This document shows positions 61,351 through 64,000 of a stretch of 64,000 nt of DNA, one piece after another (the first letter of the stretch is position 1; every line of letters begins with the position of its first letter). The stretch is from CAYJDR01 sp964368965. Its GTDB lineage: Bacteria > Chrysiogenota > Deferribacteres > Deferribacterales > Mucispirillaceae. The stretch spans positions 1-64,000 of the forward strand of contig CAYJDR010000001.1 in NCBI GenBank assembly GCA_964368965.1, written 5' to 3'. The notes beneath the pieces were generated by a model. It was not told the DNA's origin and ran no database searches. It saw only the letters and a list, made by a program, of their open reading frames with translations. A program made the position numbers and the translations under genes.

Positions 61351-62449
61351 AGTTAAAAACACCTTAGTAGGCACAGATTATTGGTTGCTGTTATTTGCAG
61401 TTGCATTATCAGTATGTGGTATCTTTGCAATATATAGTGCAGGATTTGACCCATCAACATCATATGTGCAAACATACTATATTAAGCAATCTATGTGGCT
61501 TGGGATAGGCTTAGCTGGGTATTTTATTATATCTTTTATCGGCTATAGGCAGTTTGTACGTTTTGCTGTGATAATATATACTATTGGTATAATTATTTTG
61601 GCTGTCGTGCTTATAAAAGGGCAGATAGGTATGGGTGCTCAACGCTGGATAAATTTAGGGCCTGTTGCTATACAACCATCTGAGATATTTAAAGTTGTAT
61701 GGGTTATTACGCTTGGTTGGCTGTTTATCGACTTTACAACCCGTAAGATGAACTTATTTCACATAATACGTAAAGCGGTATTGCTTGCAGGGCCGTTTTT
61801 GTTAGTTTTTTTACAGCCAGATTTAGGCACTTCGCTTACGTATATAGTTGTGTTTGGAATGGTTGTGTTGTATTTAGGAATTACTAGATCTACACTTATT
61901 ATATTACTCATATCGCTTACTGTTGCTGTGCCTGTGATGTGGAACTTTATGCACGACTATCAAAAAAAGCGTGTATTGACATTCATAAACCCTGAGAGTG
62001 ATCCGTTCGGCTCAGGTTATCACATTATCCAATCGAAGATTGGGATAGGGTCTGGTGGGCTTGACGGCAAAGGATATATGAATGGCACACAATCACACTT
62101 GAAGTTTATCCCTGAGCGTCATACAGATTTTATATTTTCTGTTATAAGTGAAGAGTTTGGGATGATAGGTGGTTGCACGATACTTGGGCTATTTGTGTTG
62201 CTATTGTCACGTATATTGGTTGTTGGCATACGGCAAAAAGAGCCCTCTGGTAAGATTATATGCATAGCTGTGGCAGGCTATATATTTTTCCAATTTGTGG
62301 TAAATAGTTATATGGTTGTAGGTATGATGCCTGTAGTGGGGATACCGATGCCATTTGTTAGTTATGGTGGTTCATCTATCATATCATTTTTTGCGATGCT
62401 TGGGCTTGTAAATTCAGTCCATTTGAAGCGTTTTAAGGATAACGAATAA
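61340..62449 (+). CDS. rodA: Rod-shape SEDS glycosyltransferase RodA
   Basis: SEDS-family peptidoglycan polymerase partner of PBP2. 369 residues with about ten membrane helices. Motifs: YSAGFDPS, GAQRWINLGPVAIQPSEIFKV (split), FLQPDLGTSLTY, SGYHIIQSKIGIGSGGLDGKGY (in parts), FIPERHTDFIFSVISEEFG and GIPMPFVSYGGSS. The aspartate in ERHTDF is the putative catalytic residue. I use ATG 61340 rather than the in-frame TTG two codons earlier. Ends 20 bases before the radical SAM gene. Confidence 0.95.
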   Translation: MLNKVKNTLVGTDYWLLLFAVALSVCGIFAIYSAGFDPSTSYVQTYYIKQSMWLGIGLAGYFIISFIGYRQFVRFAVIIYTIGIIILAVVLIKGQIGMGAQRWINLGPVAIQPSEIFKVVWVITLGWLFIDFTTRKMNLFHIIRKAVLLAGPFLLVFLQPDLGTSLTYIVVFGMVVLYLGITRSTLIILLISLTVAVPVMWNFMHDYQKKRVLTFINPESDPFGSGYHIIQSKIGIGSGGLDGKGYMNGTQSHLKFIPERHTDFIFSVISEEFGMIGGCTILGLFVLLLSRILVVGIRQKEPSGKIICIAVAGYIFFQFVVNSYMVVGMMPVVGIPMPFVSYGGSSIISFFAMLGLVNSVHLKRFKDNE

Positions 62450-62469
62450 TCCTATTTTTTAGAGGTAAC

Positions 62470-64000
62470 ATGTTTAATAAAGAGTTTTTGACAATCTCGA
62501 AACCAGCCAGATATGTTGGCGGTGAGATGAATTCCGTAACTAAAGATAACGCAAGCGAGTGCTTGAGTTTTTGCTTAATATTCCCAGATACTTATGAAAT
62601 AGGCTCTAGCCATGTAGGCTATAGGTTGCTTTATGAGCTAGTAAATAAATCTGATAGTGTTTACTGTAGTCGCTTTTTTGCCCCATGGGTAGACGCACTA
62701 GAAACATTAAAAGAAAAAGCATTCGTAAGCCTAGAGGAAAAGAAACCACTAAAAGATTTTGATGTGTTAGGCTTTTCACTTCATTATGAAATGTCATATA
62801 CAACAACACTTGCAATCATGAAGCATGCAAACATTACACTAAGAAGTAAGGATAGGGCAGAAGATGAGCCTATAATACTTGCTGGTGGTTCATGTACTTA
62901 TAATCCTGCTATACTGACTCCGTTTGTTGATGCTTTCTATATTGGTGAAGGCGATGAAGGGTTACGTAATATCCTAGAGTTTATAAAAACATGCAAAGAT
63001 AGTGGACTATCAAGAAATGAAATTTTAGCAAAACTTAATGCAGAGTTTTCATTTATGTACGTTCCAGCAGTTGATGCAGAAAAAATCGTTAAACGTGACA
63101 TGTATAATGGATTTTCAACAAGTGTAGGTTGTACTAAGCCAATCGTTCCGTTAATACCGGCGATACAAGATAGGATATCTGTCGAAATTGCCCGTGGTTG
63201 TTCATCAGGTTGTAGGTTTTGCCAAGCTGGTATGATATATAGGCCAGTTCGTGAGCGTAGTGTCGATTTAGTAATACAAGATGTTATGAACCAGGTAGAG
63301 TCTACAGGTCACTTAGAGGCGTCACTTCTTTCATTATCTACGGGTGATTATTCTGCAATTGAGCCATTAATTTACTCGCTTAATAATAAGCTTGCAGATA
63401 GTCGTGTTTCATTTTCTACGCCGTCATTACGTGCAGATAGTGTAACAGAGGAACTATTTGCAGAACTATCAAAAGTTCGTAAATCAGGCTTTACAATCGC
63501 ACCTGAAGCTGGCAGCGAGCGTATGCGTAAGGTAATTAATAAGAATTTATCAGAAGAAGATATAATAAAAGCAGTTACTACAGCTGCAAACCATGGCTAT
63601 ACGGCTGTGAAGCTATACTTTATGATTGGATTACCGTTTGAAACAGATGAAGATATTATAGGTATTGCAGAGCTATCATCAAGGATAAAATGGGAAGCGA
63701 GGAAAATCACGAAAGCGTTTGATGTTTCTGTGTCTGTATCTCACTTCGTTCCAAAGCCGCATACCCCGTTTGAGAAGTTTGGGCAAGTGAATAAACTTGA
63801 ACTTGAACGTAGAATGTATATGCTTAAAGAAGAGCTTAAAAAACGCAAACTTAAATGTAAATTCCATGATACAAGGATGAGCACAGTTGAAGCCGTTTTA
63901 TCACGTGGTAGTGAAGAAATATCTGACATAATTGAAGATGCTGTTATTAATAAAGGGTTTTACTTAGATGCATGGGGCGAGTTTTTCGACTATCGCAACT
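62470..64000 (+). CDS. B12-binding-type radical SAM protein, partial (3' end beyond window)
   Basis: Open reading frame of at least 510 codons from ATG 62470, preceded by AGAGGT, running off the window. The N-terminal region (PDTYEIGSSHVGYRLLYELVN, SLHYEMSYTTTLAIMKHANI in parts, IILAGGSCTYNPA) is like the cobalamin-binding fold of this class. The radical SAM cluster cysteines are C244, C248 and C251 (RGCSSGCRFCQAG), followed by APEAGSERMRKVINKN. It matches a conserved family of unknown function often found next to rodA or rng and paired with a DUF2344 protein. Whether it binds B12 is not shown. Confidence 0.9.
   Translation, partial: MFNKEFLTISKPARYVGGEMNSVTKDNASECLSFCLIFPDTYEIGSSHVGYRLLYELVNKSDSVYCSRFFAPWVDALETLKEKAFVSLEEKKPLKDFDVLGFSLHYEMSYTTTLAIMKHANITLRSKDRAEDEPIILAGGSCTYNPAILTPFVDAFYIGEGDEGLRNILEFIKTCKDSGLSRNEILAKLNAEFSFMYVPAVDAEKIVKRDMYNGFSTSVGCTKPIVPLIPAIQDRISVEIARGCSSGCRFCQAGMIYRPVRERSVDLVIQDVMNQVESTGHLEASLLSLSTGDYSAIEPLIYSLNNKLADSRVSFSTPSLRADSVTEELFAELSKVRKSGFTIAPEAGSERMRKVINKNLSEEDIIKAVTTAANHGYTAVKLYFMIGLPFETDEDIIGIAELSSRIKWEARKITKAFDVSVSVSHFVPKPHTPFEKFGQVNKLELERRMYMLKEELKKRKLKCKFHDTRMSTVEAVLSRGSEEISDIIEDAVINKGFYLDAWGEFFDYRN

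Noticed and set aside
1..64000. CRISPR arrays, tRNAs, rRNAs, insertion sequences, attachment sites
   Set aside because: I looked for regular direct repeats, tRNA-like T-arms, transposase motifs and terminal inverted repeats and saw none; nearly all of the window is accounted for by coding genes.

Overview
The window reads as a gene-dense, AT-rich chromosomal segment from a flagellated, rod-shaped Gram-negative bacterium with an anaerobic style of metabolism. It has flagellar cap genes (fliD, fliS), lipid A and LPS-core genes (lpxK, a WaaE-type transferase, a heptosyltransferase, lapA/lapB), an MreBCD-PBP2-RodA elongation module, a 2x[4Fe-4S] ferredoxin, an Fe-S/cysteine module (cysE-iscR-iscS) and the oxygen-independent cobalamin pathway. 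The combination would fit Deferribacterota or a similar deep Gram-negative lineage, but this is a low-confidence guess. I see no rRNA, tRNA, insertion sequence, prophage or CRISPR array. A 100-N assembly gap interrupts cobS, so this is a draft scaffold.

Layout. 1-3.3 kb (minus): fliD-fliS behind a good sigma-28-type promoter. 3.4-5.4 kb: a HAD phosphatase, a small four-helix membrane protein and a PHP phosphoesterase. 5.4-16.8 kb (minus): an aminotransferase, then a compact run of about 10 kb transcribed ispG - metal-binding lipoprotein - ABC ATPase - two ABC-3 permeases - two small paralogous proteins - Nudix hydrolase - hemW - LPS glycosyltransferases - lpxK. 16.9-23.6 kb (plus): mscS, then dnaX-ebfC-recR-rng-rlmE-glycosyltransferase. 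23.7-27.5 kb (plus): ferredoxin, cysE-iscR-iscS and two unknown genes. 27.6-32.6 kb (minus): HIT protein-lapA-lapB-mutS-membrane protein. 32.8-33.7 kb: pfkA.

33.8-53.3 kb (plus): a cobalamin riboswitch followed by a 19-kb operon with cobalt uptake (CbiMNQO) and nearly the whole anaerobic B12 pathway from uroporphyrinogen III to cobalamin, including two enzyme fusions (CbiO-CbiD and CbiJ-SirC). The only expected enzyme not found is the corrinoid adenosyltransferase. It is followed by moeA, glpF-glpK and the mreBCD-mrdA-rodA cluster. The window ends inside a B12-binding-type radical SAM gene.

The least conventional region is the metal ABC operon at 11.2-15.7 kb. Its last permease carries a C-terminal winged-helix-like tail. 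The next gene encodes a small beta-rich domain, reminiscent of Sm-like proteins, fused to a related winged-helix tail. The gene after that is a second copy of the small domain alone. This looks like a transporter-linked regulatory system that I cannot match to a described one.
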